In this document: in pieces, positions 34,969-46,939 of the stretch | Position numbering within the stretch: position 1 is the first letter of the stretch | How the letters are laid out: each line of letters begins with the position of its first letter | DNA from: Cochliopodium minus | Lineage: Eukaryota; Discosea; Himatismenida; Cochliopodiidae | Assembly: GCA_024220525.1 (NCBI GenBank) | Contig: JAMYWO010000045.1 | Coordinates: 124,001-188,000 of the forward strand | DNA length: 64,000 nucleotides | Direction: 5' to 3' | Program-made: the position numbers and the translations under genes | The notes under the pieces: model-generated | Database searches by the model: none | What the model was told of the DNA's origin: nothing | Seen by the model: only the letters and a program-made list of their open reading frames with translations

Positions 34969-37087
34969 ATGGGTAATTCATCTTCTAATAATAATCCTCA
35001 GGAAAATAAGATCGAAAAAGATCTCGATCCTTTGGTTGACTATGCAAACGCAACACTTGAATCATTAAAAAATCCAAAGAATCTATTGGAAAAGGTGTGA
35101 TAGAAACAAAAATATTTTCAAATTTTGCTAAATTTATTTTAATCAATTAAAACGAAAATAAGAAATAAATATAAAAAATTCATCCTCAAATTGAACATAA
35201 ATTCATTTTTCAAAATTAGGAATTAAAAGCAGAATTGTTTCTAGAGAATGATAGAAGCAACCAAAAAATGATAGACTGCGAAGAAAACAACATTTTGGTA
35301 GAGCCAGTCGATAACAGCGAGTACCCATACAACTACGAAAGGCTGGAAGTTCCTAAAGACGAAGAGGGATACGTAGTAGCATTCGAAGTATCGCAAGGAG
35401 ATGAGATCAAAGAGTTTTTCGATAAGTATGGAGTTGTTGTCGTTAAAAATGTGGTAACCGAGGAAGATTGCAATAATTCCGTCGAAGAGTTTTGGGATTT
35501 TCTTGAAAGGCAATTTTTTTTTTTTTAAAATCATTACATTCTTAAATTTAAACATTTTTTTTAAATAATAGGCATAACAAGGGTTTAGACAGAAACAACA
35601 AAGGTAGGATGTATTCTTTTTAGTATTTTCAGTTAATATTTATTAACTCTTAAAAGCTTCTTGGGTAAAATTATTATTTTTTATTCTATAATTTTCATTA
35701 AACAAATTTTATTATTAAAAAAAAAAAAAAAGACTTTCTTTTGGCCTTCTTTAGCGTAAAAAATTATAACTTTAAGAACAAAATTTTTTTTATTTTTTTT
35801 ATTTTGGTAGAAAAATGGGAATTTGCGGGAACACCATCATTTGCTCCCAACAGATGTTCAAAAACAGGCTCAACATTAATGTCCACAAAACTTTTTCTTA
35901 TTTATTCGAACACGACCAACTGTGGGTCAATCTTGGTAAAAAATTAATTTAATTTTTAATATTTATAAATTAAAAATTTTTTTTTAAATAAACTTGATTC
36001 ATTTTTTTTTTTTTAAGGGAGAATAAATTTGATGAGACCCACCATTGTGAACATGAAACAAAGTGAGATCGAGCTTATTGAGAAGATGAAAAAAGAAACA
36101 AGCAGGAAAGACATTTTCAATTTACTTGAAGAATACAAAAAAACAAAGTTTGAAGGTGAAGAAAATTAAAATAAAAAAGAATAAAAAAAAAAAGAATCAA
36201 AAAAATCAATTCAAACTAACTATAAACTTTTAAATCGCAAATAATATATTAGAGGATCCTGAAAAACAAGTGGAAATGGAGAAGTGGAAAACCATATCTG
36301 AGTGGCTCCATTGGTAAATTATAATTTAAATTATCTCATTTAAAATTTGTTGACAAAAACTAACTTTAAGGGATATGCAAGTAACCAAATTTTTATATTT
36401 TTTTTTCAATTCCAACCAACTTTTTCTAAAACTAGCCCCATACTGGAAAAGCAACTACTTTTTCGTGGAAAGTGAATGACAGAAGTGCAAATAGAGGTAA
36501 AAAATTTTTTTTTTTCTTTTTAAATTTAAATCAATCTTTTATTTTTACATTCAAGGTTATGACTTGTTGAAAGTACAAGGTATTTTGGCAGTAGTGGATT
36601 GTAGCGATAAAGAAGGTGGTTTTCATTGCGTGCCTGGATTTCAGCACCACATCCGTGGTTGGGCGAATCACCACCCAAAGTTGTTTGACAACAAACAAAG
36701 GGAAACCACTGTCCAAGTTCCTCAAGGTAAAAAAATTCTTTTTTTTTCTTTTATTTTCATTCTTATTTCTTTTTAATATTTAGATGATCCTATGAGAAAA
36801 GATATTCAAACAATGCCAATTAGAAAGGGTTCTCTTTTGATTTGGAACACAAAACTACCACACGGAAATTTCCCCAACTCAAGGCAAGATATTAGTATTA
36901 AAATTAGAAATGAGTCTTTTATTTAACTTTTTATTCTCACAGCAATAAACCACGTATGATACAGTATATCAAAATGAGATCTTCCAAAGATCCTTCTATT
37001 TTGCCTTTCTGTGACAGCTCCTATCTTCCTGAAGGCTTGGAACTTGATGATCGTGAAAAAAAGTTATTGGGAATTGAAAAATACTAA
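34969..37087 (+). CDS. Phytanoyl-CoA dioxygenase-like 2-oxoglutarate/Fe(II) oxygenase, myristoylation-type N-terminus
   Basis: Multi-exon gene (about nine exons with short T/A-rich introns). The N-terminus MGNSSSNN is a potential N-myristoylation site. The oxygenase region includes FFDKYGVVVVKNVV, a PHTGKATTFSWKVND segment, then KVQGILAVVDCSDKEGGFHCVPGFQHHI, and LIWNTKLPHGNFPNS followed by KPRMIQYI. These last blocks match the facial-triad end of PhyH-type double-stranded beta-helix enzymes (His in LPHG, Arg in KPRM). The first His-X-Asp pair was not clear to me, so the enzyme may be divergent. The C-terminus is normal. The substrate is unknown. Confidence 0.75.
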
Positions 37088-37332
37088 TTGGAAATAAATT
37101 GGTCAAAAAAAATCCTCCAATTAAATTCATTTGTTTTAATTGCTTTACAATGATTTTTTTATTTTTTCAATTGGTCAAGAGTTGAAAAATTATTTATGTA
37201 AAGATTTTTTGTGTCAAAAATAAATAAAAAAAAATCATGTCACATCGATTTGACACTAAAAAAAAAAAATGAAACACAAATACTTACTCAATATTTATAC
37301 CCATTTAAATAAATAGAGGTAAAATTATAAAA

Positions 37333-38288
37333 ATGAAAGCTATTCCCAAAGAAGAAGAAAATATGGATTTGTCTTCATCGGAAGATGATGAATATAATAA
37401 TATAAATGAGTTAAAAGCAAAAAATGAGACCTTTTCAGACGAATATCTCAATAAGAATTGGATGACTAATCTCATAATTGATAATTTAAGAGAATTTGAA
37501 AACAAAAAGAGAATCTCTAAAGATTTTTTAAAAGAAGAGAATTTAGATAATCTAATTCAAAACATTCAGAAAAATGTTGTGGTCAAAGCGATAAAAGGAG
37601 CCTTGATTCGTAGCGAAAAGTCTTATTATCTTGGAAAAGATAATTTTGGAGGACAATTAGAGATGATTGTTTACAATGATCTTGTGGTCTTTCAGATCTT
37701 TAATCTATTCGAAGGACAGAAGCAAATTTATTTCGATGTAAATGATGTGAACTACATAGGATGTCTTGGCTACAATCTCTCTGGTGTTTTGGACTTTATG
37801 AATCTCACCATTACGAGAGGGAGACCAGTAATATTTTTATATTCTATAAATTTAAGTGAAATAATGTGATTATCTTAGATAAGTCTAGCTAAGAAAGGAA
37901 ATAAGCAATTTCTTGCTTTGCTTTTGTAAAATTTGATTAATTTTCAATATTTTTTATATTTTCTTTCAATTTCAGGCAATATAACAAAATCATTTCCCTT
38001 ATTACTCCATATAATGAGGAGGATCCTTTCAATACCAATATCATCTTTGTATGCATTTCTATCAAGAAAGAATCTTGCTATTTCAAGTCAAGCCAAAATT
38101 TTCTCATTTCCAAAAATGTTCCTGATTTCACTGCACCTGAAAATGGAGAAGATTATAATTTCGTTATTGCAATTCAATCCAATAATTTTGACAAAATGTT
38201 TTCCCTTTTGGAAAATGCGAGAATCAAAGAGAAATTTCCTCAATTGAGTGATGTGATTGAAAATTATAAATCATTCAAATTGAAATGA
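37333..38288 (+). CDS. Unknown protein, two exons
   Basis: Acidic N-terminus (MKAIPKEEENMDLSSSEDDE) followed by a helical region and an alternating beta-strand region (QLEMIVYNDLVVFQIF, KQIYFDVNDVNYIGC) reaching DFMNLTITRGRP. After an intron (about 37850-37975) the frame QYNKIISLITPYNEED runs to the stop at 38288 (KSFKLK). I do not recognise a family; the strand pattern could be PH-like. The two parts read as one protein (TRGRP/QYNKII), but the obvious GT and AG sites leave the join one base out of frame. Either a less obvious site is used or there is a one-base difference. Confidence 0.6.
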
Positions 38289-38413
38289 TCACCTTTTTAT
38301 GAAAATTATATTTTGCTTTTTGATCAATTTGAGTTTATTTTTTTAATAAAACATAAAATCAAAAATATTAAAAAAAAAAATTAAAATTGTTTTGATTGTA
38401 TATTTGGGAAAAA

Positions 38414-40297
38414 ATGTCTGAGGATGAAAAAAAAGATTTTGAAAAGGGTAATTAAAATCATTTCAATTATTTTCGAAATTAAAATTTTTTTTTTTATATT
38501 TTCTTAAATTTAATATATTTCTAAATATATCCCAAATTAACCTTGTTTTTCAGAGGAAGAAGAAAGATTGCAAAGAGCATTGCAAAAAAATAAGAAGGGA
38601 GGGAGTGTTGTATTCAAGAAATTAACAAAAACTGAAGTGCCCCCAAAGAATGAATCACTCAAAGAATCAAAAGTGGAAGAAAATAAGCCAATACAAAGAA
38701 AAACACAATCTGAGGAAGAGATAAAGAGGCAAGAAGAAATAGAAAGAAAGATAAAGGAGAGAGAAAAACAATGGGAAGAAGAGAAGGAAAGAGTGAAGAC
38801 ACAAGAATACAATATGTCCAGAAAAGCTACCAATTCAAATCCCCAATCCACCAATTATTTGAAAGTAAAGGATGAAGAAGCCGTCAAGCAAGGATTGTCC
38901 AATCTCTACGATAACAACAACCCCACAAGCTATATCGTCTTCAGATATACTGATGTGCCCAATGAAATCGAGATCGATACCATAGGTGAGGGACAAGTGG
39001 AGGATATACGTGATCTCCTCAAAGATGATCAGATTCAATTCGCTATCATTCAAGAAGAGAAGAAGGGTGATTATGGTTCAACCAATAGATACTCATTGAT
39101 GCAATGGTAAGAAAAAAATTTCTTAAAAAATAGAAATTATCATAAAATCGATTTTGATTCGGATATATTGAGTTTATTATTTTATAATATTAAAATTTAT
39201 TTTATAATTTAATGCTCCTTGTTTATATCAAAATCATAAAAAAATCTCAATGAAAAATCTGACTCTAAAAATAAGATTTGGTGATAATTATCTTTTTTTT
39301 TCTTTGTATTAAGGATTGGGAAAGATGTTCCACCAGGAATGCAAAAAGCCAGAGCATCCTCCCACAGAATCGAAATAGTGAACTATTGCAAGAAGGTGGT
39401 TCACATTGGAGGAGAATTCCAAGCTAATTCACGTGAAGAAATCACTGTGGAGAACGTCACCAAATCTTTTGGAGGCAGCACCATCATTAGCTCTAATACG
39501 GAGAAGAAAGAAAGTGTGGAGGGCTTGAAGGGAGGACGTGGGAAGAAGTTGGAAAATCTCCGCTATGAGAATGAGGATCAAGTCTCTGAGATCTTGCAGA
39601 AGATCCATACCGGAGAATTGACATGGTGTATCATGACTTATTCTAAAACTGAAAATGGTGTCATCGAATTGGTTGAATCTGGTACTGGTAAGAAATATTA
39701 TAAAATTTTTATTAATAAATAATCCCCTTCTCAAATACAAATCTTCATTTTATTAATTTCTTATGTGATTATTTTATTGTTCATTAATTTATCGAATTTA
39801 ATAATTTTTGAGATTAAAATGATGATACATCACTTCTGAGAAGACTACAAATACAATAGTCTTTTATTAATGATTACATGTGAGTCAAGCCCTGATAATC
39901 TCAAAAATATAAATTTCACTTTTTTTTGCTAAATCTTTACTCTTTAACTTTTTTTTCTTGATTTTCATAGGAGGTGCAGAAGAGCTAGCCAAAAGATATC
40001 CAGAAGACAGAATCTTCTTTTGCCCTATTTCTGTCCCTGTTAAACCAAATCCAAAGTTTGTTCTTGTTACATGTGTTGGTCCTAATGTCCCACCACTCCA
40101 AAAAGCAAGATGTAATTATTTTAAAATAAGAAAGATTTAATACTTTAATATCCATATTTTTTTGAAACCAAGGTACTGGTGAAGTTTCCAAAGTTGCTGA
40201 TAAAATTAAGAGTATCATTCCCTTTCACGCTTTTTATCAACCAATTGATGCCGAAGGTTTGACTGATACTAGCATAATGAGAAAATTAGGAAATTAA
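38414..40297 (+). CDS. Protein with two coactosin-type ADF-H domains
   Basis: Five or six exons encode an acidic, Glu/Lys-rich coiled-coil N-terminus (about residues 1-100). A first ADF-homology domain follows, with SYIVFRYTD, NEIEIDTIGEGQVEDIRDLL, IQFAIIQE and RYSLMQWIGKDVPPGMQKARASSHR. A second has WCIMTYSKTENGVIELVESGTGGAEELAKRY, RIFFCPIS and KFVLVTCVGPNVPPLQKARCTGEV. These match coactosin, an F-actin-binding protein of Dictyostelium and animals, but coactosin has one domain. Tandem ADF-H domains are known from twinfilin, which looks different. The protein probably binds actin filaments. It sits beside other cytoskeletal-signalling genes. The ATG at 38414 opens a short first exon ending KDFEK. 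Confidence 0.85.
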
Positions 40298-40433
40298 ATT
40301 TTTCCTCATAATTGTTTGATTGTTAATTCTTGATAAATCCTCCTCATTCTTTAGTCATTAAAGATTTTTTTTTTGTTTCATATCTTAAGTTTTCAATTAT
40401 CATTGAAATTTATAATTTATTGTGAAAAAAAAA

Positions 40434-40598
40434 ATGAACAAAAGACCAAAATTATTCACCTCTGATACCCATAAGGATTCATTTACAAAATCCAAAAAAG
40501 CTTTTTTAAAGAAGAATCCCACAACTCTATATATTGGACAGATTCAATTTTTTATGAAAATTTGGAAGAAAAAAAAAACTTCAACTGAGATCAATTGA
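40434..40598 (+). CDS. Possible 54-residue basic microprotein
   Basis: Small open frame with an A-rich run directly before the ATG, as at real genes here. It encodes MNKRPKLFTSDTHKDSFTKS and continues to a Lys-rich end. It lies between the stops of the coactosin-like gene and the alsin-like gene, so it could equally be 3' UTR sequence. No family recognised. Confidence 0.2.
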   Translation: MNKRPKLFTSDTHKDSFTKSKKAFLKKNPTTLYIGQIQFFMKIWKKKKTSTEIN

Positions 40599-40642
40599 TT
40601 TGAATAAAAGATTTTTATTGGAATCAGTAAAAAATTTAAATC

Positions 40643-43600
40643 TTAACGATAGTAATAGGTTCTAGTGTAAGTGATTTCTTTTGATTGTCCAGACTTGACA
40701 TCCAAACTCCACTCCACGTTTTTGGTGACATTAACGTCTCTGTGGTTAGAGCAATCCTTTTGGGTTACAGGACTGATCCCCATATCTTTGAGTTCACCAG
40801 TGAGCTTAACACTAACAATGATGTTGATATCTATTTTTTAAAGAAAAAAATTGGAATTTAAAAAAAAATAAAAATTTTAAAATGTTCTTAAAATAAAAAT
40901 AATATAATTTTACCTTCTTTGATGTTGTTTGAGACTTTGATCTTTCCTGTTGCAGACATAAGACTGTATCTGATTTCTCCGATTCTCTCCTCATTCTTGA
41001 TGATCTTAGGGCTGGATTCTTCGAAAATGGCAAGGACCAACAAAGCCTTGGTGATGTCAATTCTAAGAAAAATAATTAAAATTTAAATTTTCTGATTTTC
41101 TGATTTTTTCATTTTTTTCATTTTTTTCATTTTTTTCATTTTTTTCATTTTTTTTATTTTTTTTATTTTTTTTTATTTTTTTTATTTTTTTTATTTTTTT
41201 TTATTTTTTTAATTTTTTATTTTTTTATTTTTATTTTTTATTTTATTCATTTTTATTTTTTTTGTTACCAAAAAAAGCTTTGTATTCACAATAAAGGTTT
41301 TTGTTGAGCCACTCACAATAAAAGTTGGGAGAATAGTTGGAAATGATGAGGGCGATGTATCCCCTTATCTGCACTCCCAGAGGATGGTTGGAGAGAAGAA
41401 GTTTCTCCAAATACAACACAAATGTATCACTGTCCTTGCATTTCCTTATCAAATCTATCTCATTAATTTCTTCCTAATATAAAAAATTAAAAAAATAAAA
41501 TTAATGAAATTAATAAATATTTTTAAAAAATAAAAAATAATGAATAAAAAAAAATGTATTTTAAAAAAAAATAAAAAATATAAAAAATTAAAAAATTAAA
41601 AAAATAAAAATAAAAAGTAAAAAATAAAAAATCGGTTTAAAAAAAATGAAAAATAAAAATAAATAAAAAAATAAAAAATATAAAAAATATAAAAAATAAT
41701 TAAATAATAAAATTAATAAAAAAATAAAAATAAAAATTTCGAAAAATATTAAAACAGTTTTACATATTCAGGATCTTTCTGGTGGAAAGTCAGGTAAAGC
41801 TTCCAAATTTCCACAAAAAATTCAAAGTAAGACTCTTTAAGCTTGTTGGCATCACAAGGAACTAAATTTTATTTCAGAATTTTTTGATTATTTTTATTTT
41901 TATTTTTATTTTTATTAATTTTATTTTTATTTTTATTTTTATATTTTTACTTAATTGTCCTTTGATGTCCAAATTTCCACTCCACGTTCCACTGAAACTC
42001 CCCACTAGTTTCCCAATGTTAGGAAGGTGAAAAGTGCTCTTTCCATTCACTACCTCCCCATCCCAGTTACCTTGCAAGACACTTCCATTCTCACAAACCA
42101 CAATTCCTTTTAAAAAAAAAAAATTAAAAAAATAAATAAAAAAATTAAAATTCGAAAAAAATTATTTAAATTTTAAAAAAATTATTTAAAATAAAAAAAA
42201 TTATTTAAAATAAAAAAAATTATTTAAATAAAAAAAAAATATTTAAATTAAAAAAAAAAAAAATTTTTTTTTTTTTACCCTTTCCCATTTTCTTTCCGTG
42301 TTCGAACATACCGTAGAACCTCTCTTTCTTTTTACAAGTGAAAACTCCAAAGCCGTGGAAAGTTTGAACAAAGTTGAAACTTCCCGAAAAATAATTTTCT
42401 TCTCCCTTAAAAAATAAAATAATCAAAGATTAAAATTTAAAAAAAAATTAAACATTAAAAAATTAAAAAATTAAAAATTAAAAAATTAAAAATAAAATCA
42501 TCAAAAATGAAAATTTAAAAAAAAATTAAACATTAAAAAATTAAAAAATTAAAATTAAAAAATTAAAAAATTAAAATAATTACCTTAAACTCAAAAAAGA
42601 GAGGAAACCTTCCCCTTCCATCTCTCCACAATGCACTTATTCTGTGTCCATTTTTAAAGGTGATGATCCCTTTCCCTCTTTGTTCTCCGTTTTTCCAGGT
42701 ACCCTCTTTAGATTAATTTAATGAAATGAAAATAAAAAAATAAAAATAAAATAAAAAAATAAAAAAAATAAAAAATGAAATAATTTTAAAAATAAAATTA
42801 AAAATAAAAATTAGACATGTTCAAAATTTTACAACAGTTTAAATTTTGTTATATCCGCTAACAAAGTTGTAATATTTGGACATGTCTAAATAAAAATTTT
42901 AATTTTTTTATGTTACCAATTTTTTCTAGGCTATATCTGTTATTGTTGGAATAGAAATAAACACCATGACCTTCTTGTTTGTTCATTTTCCATTCACCGG
43001 AATATCTCCATCCCTTTTCAGCATTTTCCAAAGTACCCAATCCCGAACGCAAACCTTTTAAAAATGAAATGAAATTAAAATAAAAATAAATTTAAAAATA
43101 AAAACAAAATTAAAAATAAAATTTTAAAATAATCATATTTTCGAAAGTAAGAACTACCTTCAACCCAATTTCCCACATAAACAACATTGTTTTTAAACTC
43201 AAATTTTCCTTGACCATCAAAAATCCCATTATAAGCTTCACCTAAAATCAAATAAATATAAAAAAAAAATGAATAAAAATAAATTAAAAGTTTAATAAAT
43301 AACAAAATAAAAAAAATTTATGAAAAAAAATGAAAAAGAAATAAATTAAAATAATGAATTAAAATTTTTTTTGCCTGTAAAAGTTCCAAAGTCATAATTT
43401 TGTACTACATATCTCCTGTTATTCTCCCTCTTCAAAGCAAACTTGTGAATCTGCTCATCAATCAAAAGAGTGATCTGCTTCAAAAACTTCTCCATCTCCT
43501 CCCGAGAAGGAAAGTAAATCCTGTACATCGTCTCCAAAGTGCAAATGCGGACAGAATTGTCCTTCAAGTCATTGTCCAATATCCAAAGCTTTTCCAAAAG

Positions 43601-46600
43601 AAAAGGGCTCTCGATCTTTGATTTTCTTCCAATGCACAACACTTCTTTGAAGACGTACATTGATCTCGACTCACTCGAAATTTTGGAGAGTTTGACTTGG
43701 TATTTTTCGACGAGATTCTCGGAGGTCATTAGGGAGGAGACGAGCTCTTCGTTTTTGATGACCATTTTGCTGTTACTTTTGATTTTGAGGGTGGCTACGT
43801 CGAGCTTTTTTTGCAGAGTTTTGATGAGCTCTTCCATTTGTTCTACGAGTTCTCCTAGTGGTTGTTTGTCAGGGTGTTCCTCTTTCGTTTCTTTCAGTAA
43901 ATTATTGAAGAAGATGAGATAGTTGGACATTCTGTTCAATGGAATTCCCAATAATGTTAACAGATCATAACTAAACCCATTATGACTTTGAATTTTCTTA
44001 ACAATAAATTTTTTTTTAAAAAAATAAATTTTGAAACAAAAAAATGTTCATTTTTTTTTTTTACTTTGAGAAATTCATTGAATGCTGGAATGTGATTGAG
44101 ATGATCAACAATGTATCTTGCTGACTTTGGATAAGAATTGATGTAAACAGTGTAAATCTTTTTGAAGTCTCTGAAAGAACTCGACAAAAGAGGAGCGATC
44201 AAAGTTTGGGAGTTGTAGGTAGGCACGAGCTTTTCTAATTTGAATAGGAACTGGATGTGCAAAAAAGACAAAATTTCAATGTTAGAAAACATTATCTGTT
44301 TCTCTTCTGATCTTAGTAGGTTTGATTTGGAAAATGATGGAAGAAACCCTTTCGTCACAATGAAAAGCAACCCAAGAAATTTCTTTTCAGAAACAATGAA
44401 TTGTTGCAACATATTGAGTCTTGTGTTATCTCCAACATAAGAAATACAAGCACATCCATATTGACCTAAAAAAAGTATTTTTTTGAAAAATAAATAATTT
44501 AAATTAAAATGACATACTTGCTGCAATATCAATGAAAAGTTCGTTTGAAGTAAAAGTTACTTTTCTTACAGTTTCATCATCACTACCAATAGTACCCAAC
44601 TGACCAAAATTATTATTTCCTATTGTCAAAATAGATCCGTTGTCAGTGAGCAAAATAATGTGGCTGGAGCCGCAACTAACTTTCCTGATAGAAACTCCCA
44701 TATCAAAATTTAGTTTTTTGGGCATAAAGTTTTTGTCTTCAAAAGCAAAGTTCAAAACACCAAATGTATAAACTTCTCCACTTGCTAAAAATAAAATATT
44801 TTTTGTTTTATTTATTTTTTGTTGTGAAAAAACTTTTTTTTGAAAAAATTAAATTTACACAATAAAATGGCATTGGTATATTTTCCGCACGAAATATCAA
44901 CAATGGAAGAAAAATCTTGGTCTAAACATACAGGAAATATCAATGATTGATAACCCTTTTCGAACCCTAATTCGTCAGGATGACCGCAAATGATCACTCT
45001 GTTACGAGTTGCAAAAGTGGAGTGGTTAGATGAGCATGCAACCACAGATATGATGTACTTGGACAAAAGTTTGATGTGAGTAGGTGTTGATCTGTTGTCT
45101 CTGTCTCCGTGACATAATTGTCCAAACATATTACTTCCAAAAGACTTTATCTTTTTAACTTTTCCATCCAAAACCTTTTGAATTGTCAAAATATTGTTTG
45201 TTATAACATTTTTTAAAAATAAATGGATATTGTTTTTTACCATGGCCATTGAATGGTTTGCTCCCGCACAAATTTGAAGTACATTCGAAAGAGTAGTAAT
45301 CAATTTTGGCTCTTTTTGACTCAATGTATCACCATGCCCCTTTAATAAAGGATCAATGATTTAAATTTTAAAATCATTTTAAAAAATATTGTTGATTAAT
45401 AAATATCCGCTAACAAAATTGAGTTTATTTTTTTTCTTTTTTTTTCTCTTACCAATTGACCTGATGTTCCATATCCCCAACTCCATACTTGTCCTTTATT
45501 CGATAAAGCAAGAAAATGAGATTCACCCAATGCCAAATGTACGATGTTCTCCTTCAAAAGACCAGAGATGAGCAGAGGGATCTCTATATCTTCCTTCATC
45601 TCCACGCCCAAGATATGATTGCCATCATTATTGGTTCTTCCCCATCCATAAACTTTCCCATCAGTATCTATCACAAAGGTATTGTCAGAGGAGCAATAGA
45701 TCTTGGTGATATTGATTTTCTCTTTGTTATTGAAGAAGAGGGGTAGTTGTGCATACAACATTTTTTCACTGGATACCCCCAAATTCGAATATTTATTTCT
45801 TCCCCACATGAATATCTTGTTATTCCCTTCTTTGTTCGAGATATTCTCCTCCACTTGATTTCCAAGTAGATCTAATGGATTTATATCCACTTTCTCTCCC
45901 TCCACTTCTTCTTTCGATCCCACTTTCTCTTCTTCTTTCATGAACATCTCCATATTATTCTTTACATTCGTTCTTTTCGATCCCATCAATACAGATGTAC
46001 GTTTTCTATATCTTTGTCCCATTACTGGATCCTCATTATTTTTTTGATCCACTTTTATTGGATAAGTTTAATTAACAAAATGAAATTTAAATGCTTATAA
46101 AAGATAGAATATTTGGCATATTCCTTTATAATTTAGAAAATCGATACTATATTATCGTAAATTTAAATATTTTTTAAGATGTTATTAAAAAAATGAACAA
46201 TAAATCTTTGTAGATTCAACAAAGAAACCAAATATGAAATATATTATCTCTTTAATTTTATTGATAAAGGATAATTAACTTGATATTTTTTATAAACATG
46301 ATATATTTGCCCTATTTAATGATCTTTTTTTTACCATTTATTCTTATAGTGGGTGGTTGTTCCAATTTTCTTCCTTTATAAAATTGAATAGAGGATCTAT
46401 TGCTTGCCCTCATCAGAGATGTCCTCAATTCTTCCAAACTGGATTGGATATTATGAGATTTAGGTCTATTTATTTGATTGATACCCAAAGTAGGAATCTG
46501 ATTTCTCTTCATAGTGTTCCTCATCAATTTCTTAAACTCTGGATCACTAAGATTCCGTTTTTTTCGATCAGATGTCGAATAATTCTGATCCAATTGGATC

Positions 46601-46656
46601 AATTGATCCACTATAGTCTCAGAACTTGATTCTGAACTTAATTCTGATTCTCTCAT
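40643..46656 (-). CDS. Alsin-like RCC1-DH-PH-MORN RhoGEF
   Basis: Large gene read from ATG 46656. Exon 1 (46335-46656) encodes a basic Ser-rich N-terminus and joins in frame (PTIRIN/VDQKNN) to the exon starting at 46051. Next come RCC1-type beta-propeller repeats over three exons (KIFMWGRNKYSNLG, GKVYGWGR, GQVWSWGYGTSGQL, SFGSNMFGQLCHGD, TIGNNNFGQLGTIG). A DH-like helical domain at 44.45-43.9 kb (LLFIVTKGFL to SYDLLTLLGIPLNRMSNYLIF) is followed by a PH-like region at 43.8-43.4 kb. At least five MORN-type segments lie at 43.3-41.9 kb (for example YNGIFDGQGKFEF, YSGEWKMNKQEGHGVYF). A helix with SNHPLGVQIRGYIALI resembles the segment before VPS9 in alsin, but no VPS9 domain follows. The last two exons (about 41058-40643) encode a beta-rich domain and do not join in phase with the exon before them. 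They may be a separate gene, with alsin ending at 41243. Confidence 0.75.
41099..41270. repeat. Degenerate T-rich minisatellite (unit tttttttca / tttttttta)
   Basis: Tandem short units of T-runs ending in CA, then TA, fill an intron or gene end within the alsin-like locus. There are about five near-perfect copies of atttttttc followed by decayed T/A units. Confidence 0.8.
42811..42889. mobile_element. 79-bp MITE-like inverted-repeat element in an intron
   Basis: The sequence starts TTAGACATGTTCAAAA and ends with the near-perfect reverse complement TTTGGACATGTCTAA. The arms pair over about 25 bp (to ACAAC/GTTGT) around a centre containing TATATCCGCTAACAAAG. Both ends carry TA, as would a Tc1/mariner-type TA target duplication. 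It has no coding capacity. The centre word recurs at 45403-45421 and, inverted and shorter, near 54548. The family assignment is inference. Confidence 0.6.
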
Positions 46657-46939
46657 TTTCACTTTAACAAAAAACGAAATTTTTTTTTTTTTTTTTAGGG
46701 AGATAAAGAAATATTATGATTGGGGATACTATTTGGCGGAAAGTTTCTTTTTTTATTTGAATTGAATTTTATAAGATTGTGTTTCCAAAATTTTTAATTT
46801 TTATTTTTGAAAATTGTCAAACTATCTTTTTGAAAATAACAGAAAACACAAAACATGAAACAAAAAGAAAAAAAAATGATTTCTTTCAAAGATTTTTATT
46901 TACATTATTTACAAAATTTTTTAAGGTTTTTAGTGGATC

